The notes under the pieces were generated by a model. It saw only the letters and a list, made by a program, of their open reading frames with translations, searched no databases and was not told the origin of the DNA. Below, piece after piece: positions 5,145 to 6,817 of a stretch of 6,817 nt of DNA (position 1 is its first letter; each line of letters opens with the position of its first letter). Position numbers and translations under genes: made by a program. The stretch lies in NCBI GenBank assembly GCA_004357365.1, contig SMVT01000018.1:1-6817 (forward strand), in the 5' to 3' direction. Origin of the DNA: Nitrospina sp. GTDB lineage: Bacteria; Nitrospinota; Nitrospinia; Nitrospinales; Nitrospinaceae.

Positions 5145-6334
5145 ATGACCGCAGAACCATCCTGATCCGGTACGACGAGATCGGACTCAAAGGTAAAAAC
5201 CGTAACCAGTTCATCGACTGTCTGGTGAAAAATATTCGGGAGCAGATGCGGGATGTGGAGGGATTGGAGTTCAAGGCTCCCCACGGCCGGATATTCATTT
5301 ACTGTTCCCTGGAGTCGGCCGAGGTATGCTCCCGGCGGCTCCAGAAAATTCCCGGAGTGGCCTCGGCCAGTGTCGGAGTGACGCGGCCACGGGATTTCGA
5401 TGCCCTGGCCGCCGTCGGGGTGGAATGGATCGAGCCGCTTCTGCAACCGGGCCGGACGCTCAAGTTCTGCGTCCGTACCAACCGCGCGGACAAATCCTTT
5501 CCTTATACATCGCCTGAGATAGACCGGGAGGTGGGATCGCGCATTCTCCACCAATTGCACTCGAGAGGACTTGAGGTGGACATCAAGGCGGCTGGCTTTG
5601 TCCTGGAAATCGAGATCGGCCAGGATGAAACCGTCGTCTTCAACAACCGGGTACCCGGATTGCGCGGTCTGCCGGTTGGCAGTTCCGGCGAGGTGCTGGG
5701 CCTGATTTCCGGCGGCATCGACAGCCCGGTGGCGATATACCGGATGATGAAACGCGGATGCCGGGTGCACGGTATTTTTTTCGACAACCGGCCGTTCATG
5801 GGCCGGGGCGGCTACGACAAGGTGGTGAAGCTTTCCAAACTGCTCAATGCCTACCAGAGGAGGTCCCGTCTTTACGTGGTGCCATTCGAAGATATTCAGG
5901 TGGCGATCCGCGACCATTGCCGTCCCGCCCACCGCGTGGTTCTGTACCGGCGTATGATGTACCGGATTGCGCAGGCGGTGGCTCAACAGAAAGGGTGTCT
6001 GGCCCTGGCGACGGGGGAGTCGGTTGGGCAGGTGGCCTCCCAGACCCTCGAAAATCTGAATGCCGTTTCCCAGGTGGTTAATATGAGCGTGTTTCGTCCG
6101 CTGATCGGCATGAACAAGCTGGAGATCATCAACGAGGCGAAACAGCTGGAAACCTACGACATCAGTATCGAACCCCACCCCGATTGCTGTTCGGTATTCA
6201 TGCCTCCGCGCCCGGCGACCCGCGCCAAAATAAAGGACCTGGAGACAGATGAAACGAAGTTTGCCTGGGAAGGGTTGATGCAGGAGGCCATCGCAAAAAT
6301 GGAGTGCATCGAGCTGGATGCCTCAACCGTCTGA
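5141..6334 (+). CDS. thiI: tRNA 4-thiouridine synthetase ThiI, short form without rhodanese domain
   Basis: ThiI adenylates U8 of tRNA and replaces its oxygen with sulfur to give 4-thiouridine; in many bacteria it also supplies sulfur for the thiazole of thiamine. ATG at 5141 gives 397 residues. N-terminal ILIRYDEIGLKGKNRNQF (7-24) opens the ferredoxin-like/THUMP region, which runs to about 165. LGLISGGIDSPVAIYRMM (187-203) is the PP-loop for ATP. GYDKVVKLSKLL, TGESVGQVASQTLENL (291-306) and FRPLIGMNKLEII (318-330) are conserved ThiI blocks. PHPDCCSVFMPPRPATR (345-361) carries adjacent C349 and C350 in the region of the sulfur-transfer Cys. The protein ends at 397, so the C-terminal rhodanese domain of E. 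coli ThiI (482 residues) is absent, as in Bacillus. The start overlaps the desulfurase stop (ATGA) and has no Shine-Dalgarno of its own, so coupling is likely. The reading frame continues open upstream to 4373, but that part is an out-of-frame reading of the desulfurase gene. Its last 12 bases overlap folK. Confidence 0.95.
   Translation: MNDRRTILIRYDEIGLKGKNRNQFIDCLVKNIREQMRDVEGLEFKAPHGRIFIYCSLESAEVCSRRLQKIPGVASASVGVTRPRDFDALAAVGVEWIEPLLQPGRTLKFCVRTNRADKSFPYTSPEIDREVGSRILHQLHSRGLEVDIKAAGFVLEIEIGQDETVVFNNRVPGLRGLPVGSSGEVLGLISGGIDSPVAIYRMMKRGCRVHGIFFDNRPFMGRGGYDKVVKLSKLLNAYQRRSRLYVVPFEDIQVAIRDHCRPAHRVVLYRRMMYRIAQAVAQQKGCLALATGESVGQVASQTLENLNAVSQVVNMSVFRPLIGMNKLEIINEAKQLETYDISIEPHPDCCSVFMPPRPATRAKIKDLETDETKFAWEGLMQEAIAKMECIELDASTV
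6323..6334. other. Convergent 3' overlap of thiI and folK
   Basis: The stop of thiI (plus, 6332-6334) lies inside folK and the stop of folK (minus, 6323-6325) lies inside thiI. There is no intergenic space and no good terminator, so each transcript probably runs antisense into the other gene. GCATC-N6-GATGC at 6306-6321 could form a five-pair stem, but its nearest T run on the minus strand is six bases further on. Confidence 0.85.
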
Positions 6335-6817
6335 GTCCATCCGCTGCACCTGCTGGGGATTTTCAATTTCCTCCAGTAAGGTCTTAACCGGTTTTTTAAG
6401 TTGCGGATGGATGCAGTCCGGCGCGATTTCGTTCATCGGCACCAGAACAAAACTTCTCTCGGGAATTCCCGGATGGGGAATCTCCAAACCTTCCCGTTTT
6501 AAAATCAGATCATCATAAAAAAGGATATCCAGATCGATGATGCGGGGTCCCCACTTTTCCGACCGGGTCCGGCCCATCTCCTGCTCGATGGACAGGCACG
6601 TCTTTAACAGTTCTTCAGGGGAAAGGGAGGTGTCAATCCGGACCACGGCGTTGACGAACCAGTCCTGGTCGGTTTTGCCGAACGGCTCTGACCGGTAAAG
6701 TGAGGATCGGGCAAGGAGGGTCATGCCAGGCGAATCAGCGAGGCAGTCCATCGCCCGCTGGCAGTTTGCCGCGGGCGACTCCATATTGGAACCGATGGCG
6801 ATGAAGGCGGTATGGGG
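6323..6817 (-). CDS. folK: HPPK, 2-amino-4-hydroxy-6-hydroxymethyldihydropteridine diphosphokinase, start just outside window
   Basis: The enzyme transfers pyrophosphate from ATP to 6-hydroxymethyl-dihydropterin, ahead of dihydropteroate synthase, in folate synthesis. The reading frame is open to the right edge, giving 164 visible residues. Visible residues 1-11 (PHTAFIAIGSN) already hold the family's first strand and GSN motif. The true start is therefore just past the edge, probably within a few codons, and the internal Met at 6784 is not the start. Further motifs are SSLYRSEPFG and DQDWFVNAVV (38-59), IEQEMGRTR (77-85), WGPRIIDLDILFYDD (89-103) with the two metal-binding Asp of DLD, and IPHPGIPERSFVLVPMNEIAP (113-133, quoted in part by its HP, ER and P residues). 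The length (about 165) is normal and the C-terminus is complete. It lies convergent to and overlapping thiI, so it belongs to a different transcript, coming from the right. Confidence 0.95.
   Translation of the reverse strand, partial: PHTAFIAIGSNMESPAANCQRAMDCLADSPGMTLLARSSLYRSEPFGKTDQDWFVNAVVRIDTSLSPEELLKTCLSIEQEMGRTRSEKWGPRIIDLDILFYDDLILKREGLEIPHPGIPERSFVLVPMNEIAPDCIHPQLKKPVKTLLEEIENPQQVQRMDSDG

Noticed and set aside
5096..6178. 360-codon open frame on the minus strand opposite thiI
   Set aside because: It is wholly antisense to a well-supported thiI; its length is explained by GC-rich codon use, and it has no recognisable domain.
6306..6321. GCATC-N6-GATGC stem as a folK terminator
   Set aside because: The stem has only five pairs and the T run on the minus strand does not follow directly.
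6383..6400. CTTAA...TTAAG inverted repeat with a T run, like a terminator for thiI
   Set aside because: It has an AT-only stem core, it lies inside folK coding sequence, and the T run is within the loop and stem rather than after it.
1..6817. Search for CRISPR repeats, tRNA, IS ends, attachment sites and phage-like defence genes
   Set aside because: None was seen by reading; all long stretches are accounted for by the genes above, and the two gaps are each about 200 bases.

Overview
The window reads as a compact, moderately GC-rich chromosomal segment of a Gram-negative bacterium. The Gram-negative call rests on an exported periplasmic adaptor of an RND-type efflux or secretion system at the left edge. 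The style (four-base ATGA gene overlaps, short gaps, good Shine-Dalgarno sites, housekeeping genes without phage or IS remnants) would suit a deltaproteobacterial, Nitrospinota-like or similar lineage, but nothing here fixes the phylum. I see no tRNA, rRNA, CRISPR array, insertion sequence or integration site.

Layout. Left arm, minus strand, read right to left from about 2568: a 177-residue anchored protein of unknown function (GTG start), then 16 bases later an unusual J-domain protein with a hydrophobic middle and a single DnaJ C-terminal-like domain. After a 202-base gap comes a periplasmic adaptor (membrane fusion) protein that runs off the left edge. Around 2569-2768 lies an AT-rich divergent promoter region. 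Right arm, plus strand: tmk (dTMP kinase), ubiX (flavin prenyltransferase), a cysteine desulfurase of the NifS/IscS class, and thiI (tRNA 4-thiouridine synthetase, short form without rhodanese domain). tmk/ubiX and desulfurase/thiI each overlap by ATGA, and the ubiX-desulfurase gap is 19 bases, so the four look like one operon. At the right edge folK (HPPK, folate synthesis) lies on the minus strand; its 3' end overlaps the 3' end of thiI by 12 bases and its start codon lies just outside the window.

How the genes work together. The clearest functional pair is the cysteine desulfurase and ThiI: the desulfurase takes sulfur from cysteine as a persulfide and ThiI uses it for 4-thiouridine in tRNA (and possibly for thiazole synthesis). 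tmk and folK both touch thymidylate/folate metabolism but are on opposite strands and need not be co-regulated. ubiX makes prenyl-FMN for a UbiD-type decarboxylase that is not in the window. The least explained part is the left pair, unknown anchored protein plus J protein, which may be a small membrane-associated chaperone module.

Most of the window is ordinary housekeeping sequence. The items best worth a second look are the J-protein/unknown-protein pair, the dedicated desulfurase-ThiI pair with its changed active-site position, and the convergent thiI-folK overlap.
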